DNA from: Micromonospora haikouensis
GTDB taxonomy: Bacteria; Actinomycetota; Actinomycetes; Mycobacteriales; Micromonosporaceae
NCBI RefSeq assembly: GCF_900091595.1
Contig: NZ_FMCW01000011.1
Location: 1 to 64,000 of the forward strand
DNA length: 64,000 nt
Direction of reading: 5' to 3'
In this document: piece after piece, positions 53,237 to 63,221 of the stretch
How the letters are laid out: each line of letters opens with the position of its first letter
Numbering within the stretch: the stretch's first letter is position 1
The notes under the pieces: generated by a model
Told to the model about the DNA's origin: nothing
What the model saw: only the letters and a program-made list of their open reading frames with translations
Databases searched by the model: none
Position numbers and translations under genes: made by a program

Positions 53237-53914
53237 ATGACTGGTGTTGCGCTGGCCGAGGAGTTGCTGCTCCTCGCGTACGACGATGAATCCGGCAAGG
53301 CGACCATGCCGCGGATCAGCCTCGACCTCGGGATGGCCGCCGCCGTACTGATCGAGCTGGCCCTCGCCGGCCGGGTCGCGTACGCCGACGGGAACCTGGT
53401 GGTCACGGACCCGGCGCCCACCGGCGAGCCGATCCTGGACGAGGTCCTGGGCCGGATGGCCGCCGACACCCCGCACACGCCGTCGTCTTGGGTGCAGCGG
53501 CTGCGGCACGGCCTGCGCGACCGGATCCTGGCGACCCTGGTCGCCCAGGGCGTGGTGCGCGACGTCGAGGAGACGGAGCTGGGCTTCATCCACGTGCACC
53601 GTTACCCGACGGCGGACGCCACGGTGGAGGAGGACACCCGGCGGCGGCTCGCCGAGGCGCTGGCCGGCGGCCAGCTCCCCGACGAGGCGACGGCGGCGCT
53701 GGCCACCCTGGTCGCCGTGCTGCGGATGGAACCGGCGCTCGGCCTGACCGGCGATGCCGCCGTCGATGCCCGGCGGCGGCTGGAGGAGATCGCGGGCGGG
53801 GCCGGCTTCTCCGGCACCGTCAGCCTGGACGACTCGGTGGTGCGCCCCTCGGTGGCCCTGGTCGTCACCGCCCTCGGCCAGGCGGTCGACGCCGCCCTCG
53901 GCAAGCGCGCCTGA
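53237..53914 (+). CDS. GPP34-family phosphoprotein
   Basis: 225-aa protein of the GOLPH3/VPS74 (GPP34) family. In yeast and animals these bind phosphatidylinositol-4-phosphate at the Golgi; actinomycetes encode several soluble paralogues of unknown function. Typical features are LAEELLLLAYDDESGK, LGMAAAVLIELALAGRVAY with NLVVTDPAPTGEPILDEVL, and the helical middle SWVQRLRHGLRDRILATLVAQGVV. Length is standard. ATG at 53237. It is flanked by family-1 palindromic elements on the outside and a DUF397/HTH pair on the other side. The final Ala is followed by short GC-rich tandem repeats. A membrane-associated or developmental role has been suggested for family members but cannot be shown from sequence. 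Confidence 0.9.
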   Translation: MTGVALAEELLLLAYDDESGKATMPRISLDLGMAAAVLIELALAGRVAYADGNLVVTDPAPTGEPILDEVLGRMAADTPHTPSSWVQRLRHGLRDRILATLVAQGVVRDVEETELGFIHVHRYPTADATVEEDTRRRLAEALAGGQLPDEATAALATLVAVLRMEPALGLTGDAAVDARRRLEEIAGGAGFSGTVSLDDSVVRPSVALVVTALGQAVDAALGKRA

Positions 53915-54003
53915 GGCGGCGGCCCCCCGAGGCGGCGCCCCCGGAGACAGTGTGCCTGAGGCGGCGGCCCCTGAGGCGGCGCGTCTGGGGCAGCGCCCCT
54001 GAG
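53909..54003. repeat. GC-rich degenerate tandem repeat
   Basis: Four or five diverged copies of a CCTGAGGCGGCGGCCCC-like unit between the convergent GPP34 and DUF397 genes. Each unit contains inverted GC, so it may also terminate both genes. Confidence 0.6.
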
Positions 54004-54017
54004 GGAGCGAGGGGTCG

Positions 54018-54221
54018 TCAGGGGGCGAGGCGGTCCGCCTTGACCCCGGCGACGAAGGCGGACCAGGTGGCGGGCGGGACGGTGAGGGCCGGCCCGCCCG
54101 GGTCCTTGCTGTCGCGGATGCCGACGATGCCGGCGAGGTTGTCGGCGACCTCGACGCACTCGCCGCCGTTGGTGCCGCTGCGGGTGCTGGTGCGCCAGCG
54201 GGCGCCGGTCAGGTCACTCAT
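54018..54221 (-). CDS. DUF397-domain small protein
   Basis: 67-aa protein with the complete DUF397 pattern: GARWRTSTRSGTNGGECVEV, then GIVGIRDSKDPGGPALTVPP and TWSAFVAGVKADRL. Such proteins are encoded immediately after an XRE-type regulator in many actinomycetes (the WhiJ/BldB-associated arrangement), where the small protein is thought to antagonise or modulate the DNA-binding partner. ATG at 54221 overlaps the regulator's stop by 8 bp (54214-54221), so translation is coupled and the two are made together. The pair may form a toxin-antitoxin-like or developmental switch. It lies between copies C and D of the palindromic element. Confidence 0.92.
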   Translation of the reverse strand: MSDLTGARWRTSTRSGTNGGECVEVADNLAGIVGIRDSKDPGGPALTVPPATWSAFVAGVKADRLAP

Positions 54222-55098
54222 AGCACTCTCCCCGGATGGCATCGATCAGCTCCGCTGATTGTCCCTCGCCGAGGGCGAGGGATTCCAGCCCCTGCCAGAC
54301 CCGTTCGTACGCGGCGATCTCCGCCGGCTGGTCGAGGTAGAGCGCGCCGGTGAGCCCCTCGACGTAGACGGTCGGCGGCTCGGTCGGTGCGCCGAGCGCC
54401 GAGAGCGGGAAGTCGAGCAGCACGAACGTGCCGGCCTCGGCGGCCAGCGGCGGCCCGGCGGCCAGCGGCAGCACCCGGACGGTGATGTTGTGCCGCTCGC
54501 CGACGGCCAGCAGGTGGCGGAGCTGGTCGGCCATCACCGACCGGCCCGGCACCGGACGGCGCAGCACCGCCTCGCTGAGGATCACGGTCAGCTCGGGGGC
54601 CGGGGGCAGCCGTCGGGTGAGCAGCCCCTGCCGCTGGAGCCGGAAGCCGACCGCCTTCTTGCGCTCCTCCTCGGCCAGCTCGGGCCGGTTGTGCTGGAAC
54701 AGCGCCGTGGCGTAGCCGGGGGTCTGCAACAGCCCTGGCACCAGCTCGGCGTGGTAGTAGCGAATGCTGCTCGCGGCGTTCTCCAGGCCGACGTAGAGCG
54801 AGAACCACGACGGCACGGAGCTGCCGTGGGCGTGCCACCACCCCTCGGCCCGGCTGACCTCGGCGAGCCCGAGCAGCACGCGCGCCTGGTCGGGGGTCGC
54901 CTGGTAGAGCTCGCAGAGCACCCGCACGTCGGGCGTCTTGGCCGAGGTCAGGCCGCGCTCGATCCGCCAGAGCTTCTGCCGCGAGCAGTCCAGCTCGCCG
55001 GCCGCCGCGTCGATGCTGACGTGGGCGCTCTCGCGGAGCTGGGTGAGCAGCCTGCCGAGCTGCCGCCGCGGCACGGTCGAGCCGTGTGTTTCACGCAC
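54214..55098 (-). CDS. XRE-type HTH regulator with DUF5753-like domain
   Basis: 294-aa regulator. N-terminal helix-turn-helix (about 10-65: LGRLLTQLRESAHVSIDAAA, ELDCSRQKLWRIERGLTSAK), then a C-terminal domain (about 95-285) with the features of DUF5753: SWFSLYVGLENAASSIRYYH, AELVPGLLQTPGYATALF, ELTVILSEAVLRRPVPG and TVRVLPLAAGP. This is the standard partner of DUF397 proteins; members control differentiation or secondary metabolism in streptomycetes. GTG at 55098 gives MRETHGSTVPRRQLG; the longer frame upstream has no conserved sequence. Two GGTGTTGCA direct repeats lie just upstream, possible operators for self-control. Ligand and targets unknown. Confidence 0.9.
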   Translation of the reverse strand: MRETHGSTVPRRQLGRLLTQLRESAHVSIDAAAGELDCSRQKLWRIERGLTSAKTPDVRVLCELYQATPDQARVLLGLAEVSRAEGWWHAHGSSVPSWFSLYVGLENAASSIRYYHAELVPGLLQTPGYATALFQHNRPELAEEERKKAVGFRLQRQGLLTRRLPPAPELTVILSEAVLRRPVPGRSVMADQLRHLLAVGERHNITVRVLPLAAGPPLAAEAGTFVLLDFPLSALGAPTEPPTVYVEGLTGALYLDQPAEIAAYERVWQGLESLALGEGQSAELIDAIRGECYE

Positions 55099-55100
55099 CG

Positions 55101-55131
55101 TGCAACACCTTTCCGCCAGAAATGCAACACC
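55101..55131 (-). promoter_or_regulatory. Direct repeats upstream of the HTH gene
   Basis: TGCAACACC occurs at 55101-55109 and 55123-55131, 22 bp apart start to start, that is two helical turns. The first adjoins the start codon. Candidate autoregulatory sites. Confidence 0.5.
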
Positions 55132-55425
55132 CGGACACCGCATTCGCAACGTCGAAGAATGCGAATGCCAAAGAGGGCCGGGAAATGGGGGAACTGATGC
55201 GCCGATGCTAGTGAGTCGAACCTTCGGTAAGCAAGGGGTCACGCCGGGTTGGTGTGTTGCCGTGTCGGCCCCGGCACCGCCGGCCGCCGTGGTCCGCGCA
55301 GCCAGCGGGCCCGGCGAGGCGGCCACGGACGCCGCCCGCAACGCCCTCTCCGGGCCCACCGCACACTCGCCGTGCCAAACCGAGCCCATTCGAGAATGGG
55401 CGCCGCCCCGCCACTCGCCTCAACT
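55132..55425. other. Gene-free stretch upstream of the HTH gene
   Basis: About 290 bp; a low-confidence open frame here shows no protein-like pattern. The only structure is a near-palindrome GCCCATTC-GA-GAATGGGC at 55384-55401. The promoter of the HTH gene should lie at its left end. Confidence 0.45.
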
Positions 55426-55478
55426 GTAAGAAGGGGACCCTTCTATACCGCAGGCGTTAATAAGGTGCCCTTCCTTGC
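55426..55478 (-). repeat. Palindromic element, family 1 (copy D)
   Basis: Read on the minus strand: GCAAGGAAGGGCACCTTATT, then AACGCCTGCGGTATAGA and AGGGTCCCCTTCTTAC. It encodes the last codons (QGRAPY) and the TAA stop of the phosphomutase gene. Inverted relative to copy C. Confidence 0.88.
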
Positions 55479-57229
55479 ACCAGAGCGGCGATCTCCGTGC
55501 GGAGGGCCGCCAGCGCCGTCGCCGCGCGGCTGCGGGCCGCCGGCACGTCGCCGTCCGCGATCGGCTCCACCACCTCCAGGTACGCCTTCAGCTTCGGCTC
55601 GGTGCCCGACGGGCGGATCACCACCCGGGCCGCCTCGTTGCGCAGGATCACCACGTCCGCCTCGGGGAGCAGGTCCAGCGCCTCGGTCACCGGCTGCCCG
55701 AGCAGCGTCGTCGGGGTTGCCGCCCGCACCCGGGCCATCGTGTCGGCGATGATCCGCAGGTCGTCGACCCGCACCGAGAGCTGGTCGGTGTGGTGCACGC
55801 CGAACTCGGCGGCCAGCTCGTCGAGCCGGTCGGTGAGGGTGCGCCCCTGCGCCTTGAGCCCGGCGGCCAGCTCGGCGACGGTCAGCGCGGCGGTGATGCC
55901 GTCCTTGTCGCGTACGTGGTCCGGGGCGACGCAGTAGCCCAGCGCCTCCTCGTAGCCGTAGACGAGGGGCGCGGAACCGCCGCCGGCCCGGACGATCCAC
56001 TTGAACCCGGTGAGCGTCTCGTCGTACGGCAGGCCCCGGGCGGCGCACATGGCCCGCAGCAGGGACGACGACACGATGGTGGTGGCGTAGAGACCCTGCA
56101 CGCCCCGGCGCATGAGGTGGTCGGCGAGCAGCGCGCCCACCTCGTCGCCGCGCAGCATCCGCCAGCCGCCGCCCCCGTTCGCGCCCGCGGGGCCGGCAAC
56201 GGTCGCCGGGCCGGCAGCGCCCGCCGCACCCCCGTCGCGGACGGCGACCGCGCAGCGGTCCGCGTCGGGGTCGTTGGCGATGGCCAGGTCGGCGTCGGTG
56301 CGCCGGGCGAGGCCGACGAGGCGGTCGATCGCCCCCGGCTCCTCTGGGTTGGGGAAGCTGACGGTGGGGAAGTCCGGGTCCGGCACCGCCTGGTCGGGCA
56401 CCACGCCGGGGATGCCGAAGCCGGCGCGGGCGAAGGCGGCGGTCAGCACGGCCGCGCCGACGCCGTGCAGCGGCGTGTAGGCCACCTTCAGCCGCCGGGC
56501 TCCCGCCGGCTCGACCACGGCGGCGGCCCGGTCGACGTACGAGACGACGAGGTCGTCGCCGACGACCTGACCGGCCGGGCCCAGCGGCACGTCGGCGAGG
56601 GGACCGACCGCCCGGATGGCGGCCTCGATGCCGGTGTCGGCGGGCGCCACGATCTGCGCCCCCGCGCCCAGCTCGCCGCCGAGCTGCGCGCCGAGGTAGA
56701 CCTTGTAGCCGTTGTCCTGCGGCGGGTTGTGGCTGGCGGTCACCATCACGCCGGCCGCCGCGTCGAGCTGCCGCACCGCGTACGCGAGCACGGGGGTGGG
56801 CAGCGGGCGGGGCAGCAGCAGGGCGGCGCGGCCCGCGCCGGTGGCGACCTGGGCGGTGCGCTCGGCGAACTCCCGCGAGCCGTGCCGGGCGTCGTACCCG
56901 ATGACCAGCGGGCCGGTGGCGTCCTGGGCAGCGAGCCAGGCGACGAGCCCGGCGGCGGCCTGGGTGACGACGGCGAGGTTCATCCCGTTGGGGCCGGCGC
57001 GCAGCGGGCCGCGCAGCCCGGCGGTGCCGAAGGTCAGCGGCCCGGCGAACCGGTCGGCCAGCTCGGGCGCGCTCGCCGGCAGCCCGTCGAGCACGGCCTG
57101 CAGCTCGTCGCGGCTGGCCGGGTCGGGGTCGTCGTCGAGCCACCGCCGGGCCCGGTCGCGAAGGTCGTCGAGCCCGCGTGCGTCGTCGCGGTCGCGGGTG
57201 TCGTCAAGGTCAGTGGGTTCCGCCGCCAT
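55457..57229 (-). CDS. Phosphohexomutase (phosphomannomutase/phosphoglucomutase family)
   Basis: 590-aa alpha-D-phosphohexomutase. N-terminal sugar-phosphate region FGTAGLRGPLRAGPNGMN, phosphoserine loop VMVTASHNPPQDNGYKVY (near residue 165), metal-binding DPDADRCAVAV (near residue 305), and GEEALG-type recognition in YGYEEALGYC (near residue 405), with the phosphate-binding RPSGTEPKLKAYLE at the end. The long form (PGM2-like) often acts on pentose phosphates, which would link DeoA's deoxyribose-1-phosphate to DeoC. A Gly/Ala-rich insert follows the metal loop. ATG at 57229 is used. Its last codons and stop come from a palindromic element. Phosphomannomutase activity remains possible. Confidence 0.92.
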   Translation of the reverse strand: MAAEPTDLDDTRDRDDARGLDDLRDRARRWLDDDPDPASRDELQAVLDGLPASAPELADRFAGPLTFGTAGLRGPLRAGPNGMNLAVVTQAAAGLVAWLAAQDATGPLVIGYDARHGSREFAERTAQVATGAGRAALLLPRPLPTPVLAYAVRQLDAAAGVMVTASHNPPQDNGYKVYLGAQLGGELGAGAQIVAPADTGIEAAIRAVGPLADVPLGPAGQVVGDDLVVSYVDRAAAVVEPAGARRLKVAYTPLHGVGAAVLTAAFARAGFGIPGVVPDQAVPDPDFPTVSFPNPEEPGAIDRLVGLARRTDADLAIANDPDADRCAVAVRDGGAAGAAGPATVAGPAGANGGGGWRMLRGDEVGALLADHLMRRGVQGLYATTIVSSSLLRAMCAARGLPYDETLTGFKWIVRAGGGSAPLVYGYEEALGYCVAPDHVRDKDGITAALTVAELAAGLKAQGRTLTDRLDELAAEFGVHHTDQLSVRVDDLRIIADTMARVRAATPTTLLGQPVTEALDLLPEADVVILRNEAARVVIRPSGTEPKLKAYLEVVEPIADGDVPAARSRAATALAALRTEIAALVQGRAPY

Positions 57230-57331
57230 GGCTCTTGATAGCACGGCGGCGGATCACCACGTCGCGTCGGCCCGGCCGGGCCGGTGTCGCGTCGGCCCGG
57301 GCCCGGCCGGCGTCGGGTCGCCCCGTCGGGG

Positions 57332-59647
<2,316 letters not shown>

Positions 59648-59847
59648 AGAAAAGCCACCGGGGGAAATCGAGGGGGCTGGGACACAACACCCCTATCTTG
59701 CTGGTTCCGACGCCCGATGCGAAACCCGACGCGACGGACGTTTACCGAACCGGACCCTACGTGGCCAGGTGTTCACCCTCGGGGGCGCCGGGAAAGACAG
59801 GGGTCCGGTGTGCGGAATCCCTCACCCTCCGGCGCGGCGGCACGTCC

Positions 59848-59853
59848 TACCAT
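59848..59853 (+). promoter_or_regulatory. -10 hexamer TACCAT before the mutase gene
   Basis: TACCAT lies 6 nt before the ATG, no Shine-Dalgarno sequence; predicted leaderless. Confidence 0.45.
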
Positions 59854-59859
59854 CCGGGG

Positions 59860-61443
59860 ATGAGCGAACCGCGGTCGAGCGAGTCCGGCTTCCCGATCAA
59901 GGGTGTCTACACCCAGGCGGACCTGCCAGAAGACCTGCCCGACCGGCTGGGCGGGCCGGGGGAGTTCCCGTACACCCGTGGGGTCTACTCCACCATGTAC
60001 ACCTCCCGACCGTGGACGATGCGACAGTACGCCGGCTTCGGCACCGCCACCGAGAGCAACGCGCGCTACCACCAGCTCCTGCGCGCCGGCACCATGGGCC
60101 TGTCCGTCGCGTTCGACCTGCCCACCCAGATGGGGTACGACTCGGACGACCCGATCGCCCACGGCGAGGTCGGCAAGGTCGGCGTCGCGATCGACTCGAT
60201 CGAGGACATGCGGCTGCTGTTCGACGGCATCCCGCTGGACAAGGTCTCCACCTCGATGACGATCAACGCGCCCGGGTCGGTGCTGCTCCTGCTCTACCAG
60301 CTCGTCGCCGAGGAGGCCGGGGTGCCGGGCGCGGCGCTCAACGGCACCATCCAGAACGACATCCTGAAGGAGTACATCGCCCGGGGGACGTACATCTTCC
60401 CGCCGAAGCCGTCGCTGCGGCTGGTCGCCGACACGTTCGCCTACTGCCGGGCGGAGGTGCCGAAGTGGAACACGATCTCCATCTCCGGCTACCACATGGC
60501 CGAGGCCGGCGCGACGCCCGCGCAGGAGATCGCGTTCACCCTGGCCAACGGCGTCGAGTACGTCCGGGCGGCGCTCGCCGCCGGGCTGGCCGTGGACGAC
60601 TTCGCGCCCCGGCTGTCGTTCTTCTTCGTCGCCCGCACCACCCTGCTGGAGGAGGTCGCGAAGTTCCGCGCCGCCCGACGGATCTGGGCCCGGCTCATGC
60701 GCGACGAGTTCGGCGCGAAGAACCCGAAGTCGATGATGCTGCGCTTCCACACCCAGACGGCGGGCGTGCAGCTCACCGCCCAGCAGCCCGAGGTGAACCT
60801 GGTCCGGGTGGCGATCCAGGGGCTGGGCGCGGTGCTCGGTGGCACCCAGTCGCTGCACACGAACAGCTTCGACGAGGCCATCGCGCTGCCCACCGAGAAG
60901 GCCGCCCGGCTGGCGCTGCGCACCCAGCAGGTCCTCGCGTACGAGACGGACCTGACCGCCACCGTCGACCCGTTCGCCGGGTCGTACGTGGTGGAGGCGA
61001 TGACCGCCGAGATCGAGGCGGCGGTGGTGGAGCTGATGGAGCGGGTGGCCGACCACGGTTCGGTGGTCGACGCCATCGAGGCGGGCTTCCAGAAGCGGGA
61101 GATCGAGCAGTCGGCGTACCAGATGGCCCAGGAGATCGACTCGGGCGAGCGGGTCGTGGTGGGCCTCAACCGGTTCACGGTCGACGCCGACGAGCCGTAC
61201 GAGCCGCTGCGGGTGGACCCGACGATCGAGGCGGCCCAGGCCGAGCGGCTGGCGAAGCTGCGGGTCGAGCGGGACAACGCCGCCGTCGAGCGGGCGCTGG
61301 GCGAGCTGCGCGCCGCCGCCGAGGGTACGGCGAACGTGCTGCACCCGATGAAGGAGGCGCTGCGGTCCCGGGCCACGGTCGGCGAGGTCTGCGGCACCCT
61401 GCGCCAGGTCTGGGGCACGTACCGCCCCAGCGACAGGTTCTGA
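59860..61443 (+). CDS. Acyl-CoA mutase large subunit (methylmalonyl-CoA mutase family)
   Basis: 527-aa substrate-binding subunit of a coenzyme-B12-dependent acyl-CoA mutase. The TIM-barrel segment is complete: [85 protein letters not shown] and [18 protein letters not shown]. There is no C-terminal cobalamin-binding domain (no DxHxxG), so a separate small subunit must exist elsewhere, as for isobutyryl-CoA mutase (IcmA/IcmB) and related two-part mutases. TMRQYAGF agrees with CoA-ester mutases; the residues that separate methylmalonyl from isobutyryl or ethylmalonyl substrates cannot be judged with certainty here. ATG at 59860 is used. No partner gene adjoins it. Confidence 0.92.
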   Translation: MSEPRSSESGFPIKGVYTQADLPEDLPDRLGGPGEFPYTRGVYSTMYTSRPWTMRQYAGFGTATESNARYHQLLRAGTMGLSVAFDLPTQMGYDSDDPIAHGEVGKVGVAIDSIEDMRLLFDGIPLDKVSTSMTINAPGSVLLLLYQLVAEEAGVPGAALNGTIQNDILKEYIARGTYIFPPKPSLRLVADTFAYCRAEVPKWNTISISGYHMAEAGATPAQEIAFTLANGVEYVRAALAAGLAVDDFAPRLSFFFVARTTLLEEVAKFRAARRIWARLMRDEFGAKNPKSMMLRFHTQTAGVQLTAQQPEVNLVRVAIQGLGAVLGGTQSLHTNSFDEAIALPTEKAARLALRTQQVLAYETDLTATVDPFAGSYVVEAMTAEIEAAVVELMERVADHGSVVDAIEAGFQKREIEQSAYQMAQEIDSGERVVVGLNRFTVDADEPYEPLRVDPTIEAAQAERLAKLRVERDNAAVERALGELRAAAEGTANVLHPMKEALRSRATVGEVCGTLRQVWGTYRPSDRF

Positions 61444-61958
61444 CCCACCCCTGATCCGTCGGTTGAGGGGTCGCGAAGCGTAACCGGGCGGGGCTAGGGT
61501 CGCCGGTGTGAGCCCAGCCGGGGCGGCCCGGTGTGTGCCACCCGGGGCAGTGGGTAACCCGTCCGGGTGAACGGGACGGACAGCGTGTGCGGGAGCATGC
61601 CGACCCGTCGTGTCACCGTCGGGAGTCGTCCGGCCGCCGAGTGCGGTCGGTTAATTGTCTGAGCGGCGGTTAGCCGAAGCGACTAATGCGACAATTCGGT
61701 AGCGACGGCCCCGGATCGAGGGTGATTTCGTGACCGCCGAGTCGGTTACGGGTTGTAGGAGGTGTGGGGCAGATGACGGCGTTCAACCGCGATCTACCTG
61801 CTGTCCCGCAGATTATGGAGCCCTCCCACCAGGGCTTTCGTGACGCTGCGCGGTCCGATCACTACGGGAATGATGTTGCACAGAGTCACCGTCGAAGGTC
61901 TAGGCTGGCGGCTGTCATCCCCGAAGATCCATCCATTCCTAGTGATCGAGATTTCGAC
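61444..61958 (+). other. Long intergenic leader before the M20 amidohydrolase
   Basis: 515 bp without a convincing gene. The frame of the next gene stays open back to 61764, but over 61773-61958 only about 57% of third codon positions are G/C, far below the gene body, so it is probably untranslated. It contains an inverted repeat AATTGTC/GACAATT (61653-61659 and 61690-61696) with a TTAGCCGAAGCGACTAA motif between, and a promoter-like pair at 61876-61906. A structured leader RNA is possible but not recognised. Confidence 0.5.
61876..61906 (+). promoter_or_regulatory. Promoter-like TTGCAC/TAGGCT
   Basis: TTGCAC (61876-61881) and TAGGCT (61901-61906), 19 bp apart; TAGGCT is close to the actinobacterial -10 consensus. 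It would start transcription about 45 bp before the GTG at 61959, supporting that start. Confidence 0.5.
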
Positions 61959-63221
61959 GTGACGAGTGCGTTGACGCTGCCGAACGGCAGCCACCTGGCG
62001 TCGTCGGCCTGGCCGGAGTCGCCGTCCGGGTCGCAGCCTTTGCCCTTCGAGCTCGACCATCTGCTCGCCCTCCGGGTGCCCGGCCTCATCGCCACCCGCC
62101 GGCACATCCACTCCCACCCGGAGCTCTCCGGCGAGGAGTTCGAGACAGCGGCCCTGATCGCCCGCGAGCTGTCCCTCGCCGGGCTGCGGCCCCGCCTGCT
62201 GCCGAAGGGCAACGGGGTCATCTGCGACATCGACGGCCGCCCCGACGGCCCGGTGGTCGCGCTGCGCGCCGACATCGACGCGCTGCCGCTGACCGACGTC
62301 AAGGACGTGCCCTACCGGTCCACGAAGGACGACGTCTGCCACGCCTGCGGCCACGACGTGCACACCACCGTGCTGCTCGGCGTCGGCATGCTGCTGGCCC
62401 AGCTCGCCGACCTCGGCGAACTGGACGGCCGGGTCCGGCTGATCTTCCAGCCGGCGGAGGAGATCCTGCCCTGCGGCTCGCTGGAGGTCATCGAGGCCGG
62501 CGGCCTCGACGACGTCGTGCAGATCTTCGCGCTGCACTGCGACCCCAGCCAGCCCGTCGGCAAGGTCGGCCTGCGGGTCGGCCCGATCACCGCCGCCGCC
62601 GACAACGTCACCGTGCGGCTCACCGGACCGGGCGGGCACACCGCCCGCCCGCACCTGACCGTCGACCTGGTCGACGCGCTCGGCCGGCTGGTCACCGAGG
62701 TGCCCGCCCTGGTCAGCCGCCGGGTGCCGGCCAACAGCGGGCTGCTGCTGGTGTTCGGCCACGCCTCGGCCGGCACCCGGTACAACGTGATCCCGTCCGA
62801 GGCGACCGCGTCCGGCACCCTGCGGGTGATGGACCGCAACACCTGGGACGAGGCCCCCAAGATCGTCGCTCAGGTGGTGCGGGACGTCATCGCCCCCACC
62901 GGCGCCACCGTCGACCTGGAATACCTGCGCGGCCGGCCCCCGGTCACCAACGACGCCAGGGCGATCCAGGTGCTGACGGCGGCGACCCACGCCGCGCTCG
63001 GCCCGGACGGGGTCGCCGAGACCCCGCAGAGCATGGGCGGCGAGGACTTCAGCTGGTATCTGGAGCACGTCCCCGGCGCGCTGGCCCGGCTCGGCGTCGG
63101 CCGGTCCGGCCCGAACGTCGACCTGCACCGGGCCTCGTTCGACGTCGACGAGCGGGCCATCGCGGTCGGCGTCCGGGTCATGGTGCAGACCGCGCTGCGG
63201 GCACTGGCGGCGGCGCGCTGA
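61959..63221 (+). CDS. M20-family amidohydrolase
   Basis: 420-aa metallohydrolase of the M20D group (N-acyl amino-acid amidohydrolase, hippurate hydrolase or IAA-amide hydrolase-like). Visible motifs: RRHIHSHPELSGEEFETA, LRADIDALPLTD (metal-bridging Asp), HACGHDVHTTVLLG (metal His/Cys region), FQPAEEILPCGS with the catalytic Glu, and GGHTARPH. The C-terminal MGGEDFSWYLEHVPGAL carries the last metal-ligand region. The GTG at 61959 is preferred: it fits family length, and codon use upstream of it is not coding-like. An alternative ATG at 61773 has a good AGGAGG 10 nt upstream, so a longer form cannot be excluded. Substrate unknown. It overlaps the convergent DUF4349 gene by 44 bp at the 3' end. 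Confidence 0.9.
   Translation: MTSALTLPNGSHLASSAWPESPSGSQPLPFELDHLLALRVPGLIATRRHIHSHPELSGEEFETAALIARELSLAGLRPRLLPKGNGVICDIDGRPDGPVVALRADIDALPLTDVKDVPYRSTKDDVCHACGHDVHTTVLLGVGMLLAQLADLGELDGRVRLIFQPAEEILPCGSLEVIEAGGLDDVVQIFALHCDPSQPVGKVGLRVGPITAAADNVTVRLTGPGGHTARPHLTVDLVDALGRLVTEVPALVSRRVPANSGLLLVFGHASAGTRYNVIPSEATASGTLRVMDRNTWDEAPKIVAQVVRDVIAPTGATVDLEYLRGRPPVTNDARAIQVLTAATHAALGPDGVAETPQSMGGEDFSWYLEHVPGALARLGVGRSGPNVDLHRASFDVDERAIAVGVRVMVQTALRALAAAR

Noticed and set aside
61773..61958. N-terminal extension of the M20 amidohydrolase
   Set aside because: Third-position GC is only about 57% there, and a promoter-like TTGCAC/TAGGCT pair lies within it. Rejected with moderate confidence, because AGGAGG precedes the ATG at 61773.
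63178..63221. Frameshift suspected because the M20 and DUF4349 genes overlap
   Set aside because: Both proteins end with reasonable family tails, and a 44-bp convergent overlap is tolerable in this type of genome.
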